Assembly (NCBI GenBank): GCA_950295325.1
Contig: OX485803.1
Span: 50,545,554-50,609,553 of the forward strand
Length of the DNA stretch: 64,000 nt
DNA from: Polytrichum commune
Lineage: Eukaryota > Streptophyta > Polytrichopsida > Polytrichales > Polytrichaceae
Direction of reading: 5' to 3'
The translations under genes were made by a program, and so were the position numbers. Below, piece after piece: positions 46,776 to 58,530 of this stretch. Position 1 is the stretch's first letter. Each line of letters starts with the position of its first letter. The notes beneath the pieces were generated by a model. That model had not been told where the DNA came from, ran no database searches, and saw nothing but the letters and a program-made list of their open reading frames with translations.

Positions 46776-48149
46776 CCGTAGCACCATAGCTGGTTCGTGC
46801 AAAAATAATTGCCAAATAAAAAACCGAAAAAAAATCGGAAATTATGAGCCCAATCAAATGAATAAGTGAAAAAAAACGAATTATTGAAAAAATTGGACTC
46901 TTCTAAGCTCCAATCACATCAACACGCCATAAGAGGCTGCTTGTTAACGCGTTAATGGCTTGGCGCCCTGTTCACGAGCTCCACGAGGTTGCGCAAGTCA
47001 CGGAACAAAAACACCGAGCACTTCCCAACGCTAGCCATATATGCCTTGCCTCCCGACTTGCATGCTTGTTGTAACAAGTGCAGAGGCCAAGCTAACAAGG
47101 GCAAGGAGACTAGAGGCTTACACATGGGGAGAGGCTCTACTAACCTATGCCTAATCATTGTTTTCGTGGTTTTATGGTTGCAAATCTTATTGTTCTCATT
47201 CGTTAGGGGATTAGTTAGTGAGTTTTGATGGTGGACTTCCCAACCTCCACGCACCGGAGGCAATGGATTCTCAATCATAACACAGTTTACGCAATTTGTG
47301 TTGGAGTGTTTGTGAATTTGTGTCATCTTTTGCTCTTGAAGAGGTTGTGGGTCGTATACATCAGGTTGACACAATTGTGCCTATGTTGAGGCGTAAGTTT
47401 GAGGGTCAGAAATGGTGGGTTTTTTAAGGTTCTATATGGGTTTGACATCTGCATTTGGTCTTTGTCCTATCTATAGCCAAGCACTTGCTTCGATCTTTCT
47501 CTTGGTTTGCAGCTTTGCTTCATTCTTTGTTTGTTGTCTATATTTCCTTAGAACCTAGTTGATAAAATCAACTCATTTAAATGTAGATATCAATCTCACT
47601 ATTTTGCAACAATAATTTGGATTATCTCATCAGCAGCATACATATGAAGTTCTCATTGGTTGATGTCTCTGAGGACATCTATTGAATCTAAACACAAATC
47701 GTTCTTTGCAGTCCACTAAGATCTTTTTGTCAAGCCTATAGAATAATATTGTTAGTCGACAAAAGCCGATTCTTATTTGTCTATTTGACATGTTTTGGGT
47801 TGAGTTTAAAAGTTGGGAGGTATTCATCAATGATGATTGTACGCGCTCCTTTTTGTCCCTTGAGATTATGGCAGCAGGAACACCTAAGGTTAGGATGTTG
47901 AACACACCTCTTGTGGCATTTTATTAGAAACTTTCACTCACTCATGTGGACACAGGTCACCACGAATGAATGAAAAAAACAACAACCTACTTGCAATACT
48001 AATAGACCTTACCGAAAAACGAATTAAAAAATTTTTAATCATAAGACTGACGAAATTTCATAAATAATATTTTTAGTTGACGAAACTTATTTTTCAAAAA
48101 ATAAATAAATATTCGTTTCAAGGTGCACGAACCAGCTATGGTGCTACGG
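46776..48149. mobile_element. 1.37-kb element with perfect 26-bp TIRs, TSD TA
   Basis: Both ends begin CCGTAGCACCATAGCTGG and stay identical for 26 bases, flanked by TA (46774-46775, 48150-48151). AT-rich subterminal blocks (Gaaaaa-rich) enclose about 1 kb of more GC-rich DNA. The TA target suggests Tc1/mariner type, but the ends do not match plant families I know. If TA belongs to the TIR, the class is open. The identical TIRs imply a fairly recent insertion. Confidence 0.7.
46952..47374 (-). CDS. Unidentified ORF inside the 26-bp-TIR element
   Basis: A 140-codon minus-strand ORF; the opposite strand is also partly open (46989-47228, a hydrophobic stretch LCLIIVFVVLWLQILLFSF). The block is more GC-rich than the subterminal DNA. 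No DDE or zinc-finger signature is visible, so it is probably captured or neutral sequence. Confidence 0.2.
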   Translation of the reverse strand: MCQPDVYDPQPLQEQKMTQIHKHSNTNCVNCVMIENPLPPVRGGWEVHHQNSLTNPLTNENNKICNHKTTKTMIRHRLVEPLPMCKPLVSLPLLAWPLHLLQQACKSGGKAYMASVGKCSVFLFRDLRNLVELVNRAPSH

Positions 48150-49679
48150 TAGTTAATGTTATGTTGGGGCCAATGTATGAATCCTCTTGAATTGGAAGTC
48201 TCTTATAAACATTGTTAGTTTGGTGCCCATGACCAATCATTTCCAACCACCTATGCATGTTTCCTAACTATGGTTTGAAGTAGGTCCACCTTCTCAGATG
48301 AAGGTTGTTTGTGCACAACCACATGCGCATGCACAACTACTCTTTAGTTGCAGTTTTTATTTGTAACACTAGGAGAAAATTCTAAGGGAAATGTATGAGA
48401 AAGGTTTCCTAGGAGGCAATCCCTTTAAACAAACTTTACACACCATGTGTGTGTGGGTGTGAGCCCAAAAGGGTGCCCACATTTAGTCTTAGACCCTTGA
48501 AACGTTAGTTGATGCACTTTGAAGTAGCATGTTACTTCACAAAAATATAAAAAGAGTGAAATGTTAGTCTTAGAAGTATCATGTTGTAAGAGGCTAGGAT
48601 GTGAGTTGTTATTGTGTTTTTACCTTCGGAAGGATTTGAGTGAATGAGGATAGGTAAGGAGAACTTGGATTGAGTAGTTAGTGAGTAGGCTAGTACAAAT
48701 GGATGGAGACAACCAAAGTGACTCAAGAGGCAAGTGCATTCGAATTGGGATGAATGGAGGATCACATGGAGCGCACAAGTGGACCACCTCATCATGGCCA
48801 CTTAATGGGGAAGGCCCAAGGAAGAATGCAAGGTGGAGGATAAGCAAATTCTCAAAGCACCAATCAAATCACGAGTTAAGCATCGTGGTTTGAATTAAGT
48901 GGTGAGCGACGATTTGGGAAAGTAAGGGGAGAAAGTTATGGCGGCGGAAAGCGAAGGAGGCTAAGTTTGGGTTGAAGCATCCCAAGTTTGGTAAAGTGTG
49001 GTAGGTAGAAAGCCAAGGCTAGTTAAATGTTCGAATTAGGATCCTTGTTGATCATTTGAGGGAGGAAGGCTTAGAAGATAGGATTGGCGCCTACTAAGTA
49101 GGGGGAAATCTCAAGGGCTTATCGTGAGCCTTGAGGGTGCTCACCCCCTCAAGCTTACTATATAATCCCTCATTCTTCCCTCACTCATCCTCTCTTTTCT
49201 TTGTGCTCCAAGGCACCCCACGAGTTATAAGTGTGGGTGTGGGAAGCCATATTGGAGCACATGTGTGTGCTTAGTTTTTAGTTTGAGAGCCAAGGCTTGT
49301 TAGCCTTGAAGAGGGCTTGACCTCTTGGTAGAATTAGTGTTGACGTGAAGGATTTTAAAGTTAATTCATGATTCCAATTTGTGGTACTTAAAGTTCATGT
49401 TTTGAATACACGTGGTTGCAAGTTCCATGTTTAAGAGTTGAGCACTTGATGTTGTGATGAGTGCAAAAATATACTTGTGTGGATTAGTTAGTCTTAGTGA
49501 AGTTAGGAAATTCTCTCTCCCCCTCTCCTCTCTAGGATTTTAGGATTTTAGGATTAGAGAAGAATTGTGTGATTAGAAAGGGGTTGTTAGTAGAATTAGG
49601 GAAATTAGGTAGGAAGATTAGTTAAGGGCTTGAATAATTAGTGAGGTAGTTGGGGATTACAACTACAAAGTTGTGGGTT

Positions 49680-49965
49680 CATGAAGGAGCTGGGTTTATG
49701 AAGGAGCTGGGTTTGTTTAGTTAGAAAGTAAAGAGCTGGGTTTATGAAGGAGCTGGGTTTGTTTAGTTAGAAAGTAAAGAGCTGGGTTTATGAAGGACAT
49801 GGGTTTGTTTAGTTAGAAGCTAAGGAGCTGGGTTCATGAAGGAGCTGGGTTTATGAAGGAGCTGGGTTTGTTTAGTTAGAAGCTAAGAAGCTGGGTTTAT
49901 GAAGGAGCTGGGTTTATGAAGGAGCTAGGTTTATGTAATTAGAAAGTAAAGAGATGGGTTCATGA
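49680..49965 (+). repeat. Tandem repeat within LTR copy 3
   Basis: Repeated 'gaaggagctgggtttatg' and 'gtttagttagaaagtaaaga' phrases in units of about 20 and 55-60 bases, irregularly arranged. Specific to this copy, so it contributes to the length variation of the LTR family. Confidence 0.8.
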
Positions 49966-50251
49966 AGGAGCTTAGTAGATAGCCTACCTAATTAGCTCAT
50001 AGACAAGTAGTTAGTTACATTATGCTAGTTAGTGTTATGGTGGCTTTCACAAGTAAATGTATTTGAGATTGACTATAGAGAATAGTGTTTTTTTTAACAC
50101 TTGCATCCTCTCTTTAAAAATAAACCACGTGCACAAATTAATGGAGAATGTGGAGCACTCTCGCGATGGCAAGACAAAGGAAGCAAAGACCAAAGGTGCG
50201 AGGGAGAGATTGACATAAGTCACATAAGTATTTCTTAATACTTAAAGGCTT

Positions 50252-50464
50252 ATGTACGGTATGGAGACACCAAGTGAGACCTCTTATAGTAGCGATACGG
50301 AATACACAAGTGATAGTTCAAGTGGTAGTATAGAGTCAACGGCACGGACTCCATTTAGGAGAGGGATATCCTTAAGGGCTTGTGTAGCTAAAGCGGCCGG
50401 ATGGACGTTAGAAGCAAACAAAGACAAAATAGCACCCGAGCATAAGGAGGTTAAAATAACATAG
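50252..50464 (+). CDS. Small conserved ORF near the LTR 3' end (70 aa)
   Basis: Starts MYGMETPSETSYSSDTEYTS, an acidic Ser/Thr-rich leader, followed by SIESTARTPFRRGISLR and the core ACVAKAAGWTLE, ending EHKEVKIT. The ATG at 50264 (METPSE) is an alternative start. Conserved with 1150-1317 and 36416-36604; changes in the shared part are mostly synonymous. The stop lies 203 bases before the LTR end. Confidence 0.65.
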   Translation: MYGMETPSETSYSSDTEYTSDSSSGSIESTARTPFRRGISLRACVAKAAGWTLEANKDKIAPEHKEVKIT

Positions 50465-50672
50465 TTAACTTGTGCATTCTCCACATACGTATTGAAATTG
50501 CACATTGAGTTGTTAAAAGTGAAATTCCAGTTAAATCCAAGACCACTTGAAGGGTGAACCTTGCACTATGGACTCATCCAAGTCCAAATCCAATACCGCG
50601 GAGGAATGTGAGCCCAAACCCACTACTCGGACTACGGACGCTTAAGGGTGGGGGGTTTGGCCTCACAGTGGG

Positions 50673-52475
50673 GGGGGAGGTCGGGGGGTTGTGTGTGCAT
50701 ATTCATGCATGGAATGTTATGCACATTTGATAAACGTTCGTGGAATGTAAGTTTTGTTATATTTTCACAATGTGTTTTCAGTATCCTAAAATGTTTATGA
50801 TTTTTTGTTAATTTCATTTTGAAACATTGAATGAGATCATATAATTTGTTACGCCTTGTTTTCTAGTGGAAAGGCATTTACCCCCTCCCCCTTCCTACTC
50901 CACCTCCCTCTTTAATTTTACACTATATTTGAAAAAATGACTTAGTTCACTTCACATATCAAACTAATAAGAGTGACAATAATTCAAATCAAAATCTCCA
51001 CACTTCCACACATTTATGGCAAAACCTATTATGATTTAATGTACTCTTTGTATAATGAATTCTAATGTAGAGTACACTAGTTTAGGTTTGTGTTGCCATC
51101 TCTTGTTGCATCCATGCTATTAGTATTTTGTTCGATCCTCACATTGTCTACAAAATATGCCATTGTTGACATTTTGATAGCTTTGGAACATTGACAATGT
51201 CAACACCCATATGCCCCTTGCCATTTCACAATTCTAGATTGTGCAGTAGGTATCCAACTATACGTGTACGGGATTAAACTACTAAAGGTCATCTATAACT
51301 TTCATTTTACAAAAAATTGAAGAGATTCACAATGACTCCAAAAACAGTGCCAAGCTCAATCTTCATGTCATGTGTTTGCAATTGTGCTCATGCCAAGTTT
51401 TGTGTTTTTCTTTTCTAACCTCACATTAGGGAAAAATCTAAGAGGTTTCTTTATTACATGGACTTAGCTTAGACATTGGAATATGTGACCATGCAGGGTT
51501 AAAGAATAATGGGTTTTGTTCTTGTGAGGGTGGGCACTGTCATAAGAGATGACATGTTGTTTGAATTGGCAACCCTCTGCAAGACACTTGCAAAGAACTT
51601 CTTGTATCAGGAGATCTCTTTCATCCTACTATTTGTTCATAGATCTATTCAATTTCACTCCCATTACTTACCCCCAAGGCCGAAATGTTACAGAAAATTC
51701 ATAAGGTGACATGCTATCTTGTGTTGACAAGCTCTCTCAACAACATAACTATTTTGAGTCTTCAACGACTCACTATTACATATTCTCATTCATTTTTTTT
51801 CTAGTTAAGGGCAATGTATCAAATGAAATGATTGATAATACAAAAACCAACGAGTCTAATCACATTAGACTCTATTAAAGTCTCCCTTTTTGGACAAGCT
51901 CCCTCCCCTAAACACTCTCACATGGTACCTATTGATCATTAAAAATTAATCCAATGAAGTTTGAATTTACCAAGTGTAAACTTGCACAATTTGTAAACTT
52001 TGTCTAAGTCATAACTTTGTAAAGCTTTATATGGCAACAACCCTAGACATGGAGTCAAAAACCAATGCATGAAAAATAACAGAGCAAATCTGTATGCATT
52101 AAGATTTATGCTTACCAAGCATATGTTAGCTTACTTAGGCCGCTTGTTGAGGCAAAATGGTTAGCATATCTATGTTTTACATGCATGACCTGAAGTTGTA
52201 CATCAAGCACCAACACCAAGGGATGTTAAACATTGCATCTAACTTTGGTGTAGAGGAGAGTAGCCCCCTCTATATGTTTCATGTGTTCACTGTATATGGG
52301 TACTTTAAGTTGTGCATCCTATAATCAAAATGAATTTCTTCATTCATGAATCCTAAGGACAAAGTTGGGTTAGATGGCACGTCTACATTGCCAATGTGTG
52401 GAGGTCTCTTACAATGCTATGATCCTTTATGTATAGATCTCCCCATAACTAATGACTAAACAACTTCCGGTATGG
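50673..52475. other. No supported feature
   Basis: AT-rich DNA with only short ORFs; a C/T-rich patch near 50880. No repeats shared with the rest of the window were recognised. Confidence 0.45.
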
Positions 52476-52479
52476 CAGT

Positions 52480-53000
52480 ATGTTGCTAACATCTTGTGAC
52501 AGCTTTATGCCAAAAGAGGTAACATTGGTCCCTGTAAATCCTTTTCAGGAATGCAATGCCTCTCTGATCAACCTTTGTGCAAGACACCGAAATGTTTCAG
52601 CCGCATTTGGTTCTTCTTAAGGAGTGGCCTCCCATGGATTATTTGGCGTCAACAGAATGATTTGGTTTTTAATGCTCTGCAGTGGCCCATTGAGAAAACA
52701 CATCAAGTGATTTGGGATACTTTGCATGACTATGATAGGGCTCTCTTGGATTTGGAGGGGAAAAAAACAACTTGGATGTTGCTTACCAAGATGTTCTTAA
52801 TGAATTTGATTTGATGTGGGGGGTCAAAGCTCTTATTGTGACCTGTAGCAACTTAGTGGTCACGTGGAAGTTTAGACCCCAGGTGACCATTATTTCTTAA
52901 TTTCCTTCGGTTGTGTGATGGTTTCCCCGAGGTGGTTGTATTTGGTTCATTTCTTGCAATTGATTTTTTCAATTTGTGCCAAAAACCACAATAAAGAAAA
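52480..53000 (+). pseudogene. 5'-truncated LINE 3' fragment
   Basis: The plus frame at 52551 reads IWFFLRSGLPWIIWRQQNDL then VFNALQWP, the zinc-binding/RT C-terminal region of plant LINEs ('WTIW-QRNDLVFN'). The downstream part (52855-53000) is homologous to 37995-38130. Thus it is a second, 5'-truncated copy of the LINE family, as expected from incomplete target-primed reverse transcription. Tail 'ccaaaaaccacaataaag' may be a degraded poly(A). Confidence 0.65.
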
Positions 53001-53378
53001 GTAATGGTGAATTTTAATTTGTGCAACTCTAGCGAAATGGATTCCACTACATTGGCTAGCTCTTTGTTGTAGACATGTTGATATTTGCAATAGGTAACTC
53101 TTTCAATAAGTTCAAGGATGATCAGGTCTTGATTCAAATAGGTAGAAAAATGCCGAAATTCATTATTTTTATTTTTATTATTTTTTCTCAATTGACGCTA
53201 GTGCAAATAATGAGTAGTGCCAGTTTGAATAGTAAGAATATTGTGAAAAGTGTCGGTATTTTTAATTATAATACTTTTATTGATAGGAATTACATGGAAT
53301 AATATTGGGACGAATAGTGTTTCCTACGAATATTCTTGGGATGAACAAAAATTCATGTGTGTAGTGCCGGGAGTATAA

Positions 53379-53755
53379 GGGCGAGTTTCCATGTAGGCCA
53401 CTCACCCACCAGATTCTAGGGTGAATGAGCACAAACCCGCCCAAATGTAGAGGAAATATGGTGGGTAGGGTTTGTATGTGCCAACTAGGTACTCCCATCT
53501 TCTCAAATCTAGGCCCACCTACTAACCTCCTCCTCCTTCTAAAACCAATATTCAAAACCTCGGTGACTGGCACTTGGGGGTGAAGATTTGTTAGTGGGCA
53601 CATGGTAGTCTAGCGGCCTATATCCGCAACCCTCCGCATTCTAGTAGACCGCCAGAATATGGTAGGATGACGGCTTGCGCTTAAGTACATGTGAACACAT
53701 CCGACCTATTATTTCTAGAATCTAGTAGGAGAGCAGCCTACATGAAAACTCACTC
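53379..53755. mobile_element. Harbinger/Tourist-like MITE H1, copy 2 (377 bp, TSD TAA)
   Basis: Left GGGCGAGTTTCCATGTAGGC, right (reverse complement) GAGTGAGTTTTCATGTAGGC, TAA at 53376-53378 and 53756-53758. Inverted orientation relative to 38477-38888, with shared 'ctactaacctcctcctcc' and 'gtgaacac' phrases. Confidence 0.75.
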
Positions 53756-54414
53756 TAACTCCACCCAAATTTCCAAGTTCAACCTGAATGTATGAATAGT
53801 AATCGAACATTCCCAATTTGTTCGCGGGGCCCATGAAATATAATTGACAAATTCCAGAGTCATGAAACCCACCCGCATGGTTGAATAATGTTATGGCACC
53901 CATCAATTTGAAAAATGTGAATTTAAGACTTGGTGCAGACTTATCGAAAATCGTATATATCAATTCTAAAGGTCGTGACTCGTAGACGTTGACAGATTAT
54001 ACTTCAATCCCTATAATCGCTAATCTAATGACATAATAAGTACCTAGTTCATAAAAATATGGAGTTTCAAAAGCTTTTTCATGTAAATTATAATAAGTTT
54101 GGATCACCATCTGTACCCTCTTGCTCTTTACCAAAAATTTGAAAACTAATTGTAAAGGAGTTTACTATAATATCTTATAATTAGATATCATTTTATCTTT
54201 TTTTACTAAGAGCATTATCTTTATAATAAGGATGTATATTTCATATTCAAAATTATGATGTTATGAATTCTAATAGTAAAACAATATCATCACACGTGAC
54301 CCTTGCTTATTATACAAAAGTTGCCACACCAAGGAATTTTAAGAGGTATGGTAAGTGATGAAATTGCAATACCAACGTTGCTATTCTTCTACGTTTCATA
54401 CAAAGCTTGGAAAT

Positions 54415-54620
54415 TATCGTATACGAACATATCTCTCATTCATCCAACATAAAAGCCCTGAAATAGTATGCGACCCGGCCGTTATTTGTTCTAATTGATT
54501 TGACACCATAATTAGTTTTAAAGATCCCAGATTAGTGTACTCGACGAGGCCACTTGAGATGAATTAGCAACAAACCCATAAGGGGTCAAGTTTTCATGTT
54601 GGATGGAAGACAAATTCACT
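54415..54620 (+). repeat. Dispersed repeat family R4, copy 2
   Basis: Same orientation as 41160-41390 ('ctctcattcatccaacataaa', 'gccctgaaa'). Confidence 0.55.
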
Positions 54621-54639
54621 CGTGTGCAATAATCCCCTC

Positions 54640-54985
54640 CCTCTCCATTTCCTACTAAGGTATGTGAATGTTATTTGGTTCGTTTTCCATGTTCTCCAAC
54701 TTCTACCAATTAGGTTCACACAACAACAACTCATGTTGCATTCGCAAATCTTGTTGCATTCGCAAATCTACGTTGAAACATCTACGACAACTGGCCTCCG
54801 CTAATTTAGTTATGGTCATTGGAAGTGCAACTTGATTAAATTTTTTTGTCGGATACATACGTATTCGAATCTCTTTTGAACATATGTCTTTATGATGTTT
54901 GCTCTTTGATCCCCACCAAACCACATACCAATAAAATATTGCGGTCCGATTAAGAGGAAGCACCACTTAAGACCCATCTACTTTA
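54640..54985 (-). repeat. Dispersed repeat family R3, copy 2
   Basis: Reverse orientation of 23041-23430; contains a local duplication of 'gttgcattcgcaaatct' (about 54734 and 54753). Its end is followed by a 90-codon unrecognised ORF (54988-55260). Confidence 0.55.
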
Positions 54986-55260
54986 CATTGCACTTCAAAG
55001 TGGCCAAGTGTTGGGAGGTGAGCACCAGTCACATGATTGCAGACTTTGCAAAGGGTCCACCTGCAAGCACGCAAAGGGTTCGCCAATGTGAAGACACGCT
55101 CGAGGTCTATGCATGGTTTGACTGGCAAAGAGTTTGTGGATCTGAAAAGGTGTTGTGTTGTGGGGTGAGTTATGCGAGAAAAAAATATTCCATCTTGCCT
55201 AAAATTTGGAAGTTATGGCCCAAACTCTTTGATGCCCCCCTTTGGTCCCATACTCCCTAA

Positions 55261-55565
55261 GGGGCTGATCACACCAACCACTTCTAGTACCATCCATCAG
55301 CATCTTCGGTTGTAACAGTGTGAAAAGTGGTGGGCCAACATCTATTTCTGAACATAATCCCAAAAAAATTCACGGTTTAAAAGGGACGAAAAGTTTGGTG
55401 TGATCGGGGCATGACGTCTGATCATAGCAGTCACTTGTGGCACCATCCGTCGGTATTTTTGGTTGTAATAGTGTGAAAATTGGTGGGCCAACATCTATTT
55501 CACAACATAATCCTCAACAATTTCAAGGTTGGAACCGGATGGGAACGTTGGTGTGATCAAGGCAT
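55261..55565. mobile_element. MITE present as a tandem dimer
   Basis: Unit 1 (55261-55410) starts GGGGCTGATCACACCAACC and ends with the reverse complement of GCCCCGATCACACCAAAC. Unit 2 (55411-55565) repeats the interior ('accatccgtcggtatttttgg', 'gtgggccaacatctatttc') and ends again in GGTGTGATC. The units are about 80% alike by eye. TSD not resolved. Confidence 0.6.
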
Positions 55566-55783
55566 CATGAGCGAGTATGTGTTCGATGTTGTTGTTTTGA
55601 ATCTACTTATTTTGTTCCGAGTTGGAAGTACCTTGTAGTCACTACAAAGGATCACATGTTGGTGTCACCAATTCTTGGATTTCAAATCTATTAGTGTAAT
55701 AGAATTAAATATTGAAAAATCCTACTTTGTAATAGTGAAAAACCAGTGGCAACGACCTGGGAATCTTGCATTCAGTTGAGTTA

Positions 55784-56130
55784 TGGCCCGTTCACATCAG
55801 CCGATGGAACGGCAATTTTGACTGGGACTTTTGGACTCTAGTGGACGGAAATAACGAACTCCAAGAAATTCCCTTACACTACCATGCGGTGCCTCACCGC
55901 ATCTTGTGAACCATTCCAAAAACGCGTCACCGGACGTTTTGGTGACGGACGCATCTTTCCTCCAATGAAATAGAAGCAATTTAAAATCAAATATAGTTTC
56001 TTTTTGAAAAGGCAAGTGTCGGAAACACTATTTCTGAATTTCAAGTGTGAATGCACTTCCGGTGAACGGCCATCCAACCGTCATTGCGGTGGATGGACGC
56101 ACTTCCTTCAAGCATGATGTGAACGGGCCA
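55784..56130. mobile_element. Tourist-like MITE (347 bp, TSD TTA)
   Basis: Both ends read TGGCCCGTTCACATCA, flanked by TTA at 55781-55783 and 56131-56133. Further inside, 'ggtgacggacgcatc' and 'gtgcgtccatcc' are partial inverted repeats. TTA target and size fit PIF/Harbinger MITEs. No coding content. Confidence 0.8.
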
Positions 56131-56133
56131 TTA

Positions 56134-57250
56134 GTTGCTCCAAGTTCACTTGCTTTCAAAAGAAAGTGGCATCATGACAACTGATGAGGTATGTGGCCCT
56201 ATTATGGGTGATTCAAACTCCACATGCACAATTGACTCTGGATTGCATCAAAATCAAGCATATTAGAGTTTACTATAAAGTCATCAACGTAGGGACCAAC
56301 TCAAGTCTTTTAAAGGAATCTCTCAAATTCATGACTTCCAACACTTGTGTCAAAATCCTAAAAAAACTAGGCAAGGATATCATTTTTCTTTATTCATGGG
56401 CAATAAAACTTTGAAAAAGAAAATTGGGTGATTTTCTTGAATTTTGATTATATCGGGGATTACCCAAGAGGTGAGAGGAGCACAAAGATGTATGTGCACC
56501 GAAGTGGCAAAGAAAATGAAATTAATTTTTATTATATAATATTCAACATGTCGGCTACTAAAATTCAAAGGAGGCCTCCAAGTCTTTCCATTACACTCAA
56601 ACAAGGGACCATTAGGGGATTTTGTCCCCAACTCGCCCCCGTACTTTATGATTAACATTATTGTCATTCAAATATTTAGAATTGGAGTTGACATGCAAAA
56701 GCTATAAAAGGTTAGAGTGAATATTCCTTTTCTCTTTGACTGATCATATAGGCCCTCCCAATTGTGTCTATGATTGAACATAGAATAGTGTCTAAACTTT
56801 GAGCACACAATCCAATCTTGTCGTAACATGTGTCTTTTGGTTTCCATTCTTAACTCCAAATATTGCCATACAACACTCAAATACAGGTGTCCTAATAAAG
56901 ATGAATGACCACATATGAGCAAGTGACAAACATTTTATATTGTCAACCCAAACCTTTGTGGAGCCTAAGTTGTGGTACCAAATATGGACCACTCATTTTA
57001 CAAAGATCATCTCAAATTTTGGGTAGACCAAAGCAATCCTTCTTGGGATATATAAGAACAAGTGCCAACTTAGTAAGGTAGAAGCGCCCAATTTTGTCAG
57101 TGACCCCAAATTCAAAACCTATTTCTCCCTTGAAGTGAGCATTGAACCGTACTTAAGCATGAAAATAATTGCATTACTCTAAGGACTAAAAACACATCTC
57201 ATTGGTTGAAGGAGACAAAATGTCAACAAACAACATTGTCTAATTCCTAG

Positions 57251-57287
<37 letters not shown>

Positions 57288-58420
57288 GGGGAGGGCGGGG
57301 GACTATGTGGCTAGCAAAGGCTAAGAAGTCACAAATGAGGTTTGTGACATTGAACATTTCTATTGAAATTAGAAATGTCATCATTTTAATGTTTTTATGT
57401 TCATAATGTAATTGCTCATCCAAATTGAATATTGGATCATTTATCTAGATTAGGTAAGGGCTTTGTCAAAGTTATAATAGACTATTCTAAGGTGCTTATG
57501 GGGTGCTTCTAGCTTACCTTTCATATGAGTTATGAATGAAATATGTTGTTATGGGCTCAAATTATTGATAACAATGCGCTTGGGTTTTCAATTGGTATGC
57601 ACATGGTTTCAAGCTCTAGTGCATTCCATGTGTAAGAATTCACTTGGTTTCTTACCTCAAAATCTAGTTATGTCGGAAAGGTCATTCATGCCAATGCATT
57701 TTCATTTAGATTGGGTGTAAAGTGACTAGTATGGGCATGTGTTGTCCTAATCCTTTGAACCCATGCACATGACACATCACTTTAACATGATCCCCAACTT
57801 ACCCACTCCCTCTCCTACCTTTCTGAAGTGGTAGGGAATAGCTGGGAGACAATCACTAACACCACCAATTGTCCATCAAGTATATTAGATAAGCTACAAA
57901 TTTCATTCTTGTGTAGTTATGTACATGGCAACACTAATTATGATATTCCACGGGGCCATAAAAAAACAACAAAAATCAGTATGGGTGCTTTAAAATTGCC
58001 TAAACTTGATTGCCCAACCTTTGGGCTGATGGTGGGTTGACAGGCTCATGTTTATTTGTAATGACTTGCACTAAATACCACAAATCGAGATAGTTTCCAA
58101 CATATTGATCAATGAAATGAGTTTTTCAATAGCTCTACTCAAGTTTCACTACAATAAACAAACTATACTCAATATGTGGGAATTTTTTTTTTTGGGGGGG
58201 AGGGAAGGATACAATATGTTTAGAGAAATAAGCTTTGTATCATTTAAGCACTACAAGAAAGGATAGGGGATTCAACAAGTCATTATTCGAAAACAATCCA
58301 AATAGGTTTATAGGGTGTGTGAGAGTATATTAAGGAAATATGAGCTAGATTTCATGAAACAACGTGCTAATCAATCCATGAATTACTATATGGACATTTT
58401 TGGCCATCTCATTTGAAGTC
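56134..58420. other. No supported gene; (TGAT)n microsatellite at 57253-57286
   Basis: AT-rich DNA with short ORFs only. A tetranucleotide run of about eight ATTG/TGAT units is followed by a G-rich tract. Confidence 0.5.
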
Positions 58421-58429
58421 AATGTGAAG

Positions 58430-58530
58430 TTGGTTTAGACTTGTTGGAGATAAGGTGTTTACATTTAGGAGGTCTCAGGTTCAAACCCCTCACCTAACAA
58501 GTTAAGTATATCATGGTTGATGTTCATATA
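58430..58530 (+). repeat. tRNA-like (possible SINE) fragment
   Basis: Contains TAGACTTGTTGGAGATAAGG (A-box-like, 58437-58454) and GGTTCAAACCC (B box, 58478-58488), spaced as in RNA polymerase III promoters. A cloverleaf cannot be drawn convincingly and there is no clear tail, so it is more likely a SINE relic than a tRNA gene. Confidence 0.4.

Larger units (their letters stand above)
48458..50667 (+). mobile_element. Solo LTR, copy 3 (2210 bp, TSD GTGGG)
   Basis: Starts TGTGAGCCCAAAAGGG and ends GGGTTTGGCCTCACA; GTGGG lies at 48453-48457 and 50668-50672. The stretch 49010-49340 matches copy 1 (1-320) and the reverse of copy 2, including the TATA box at 49160. The variable centre holds a tandem repeat (49680-49960). 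The small ORF lies near the end. This is the most complete reference for the family. Confidence 0.9.

Noticed and set aside
58250-58265. CACTACAAGAAA, a typical CACTA terminus
   Set aside because: No matching inverted end or 3-bp duplication found downstream; the closest candidate near 58900 differs too much.
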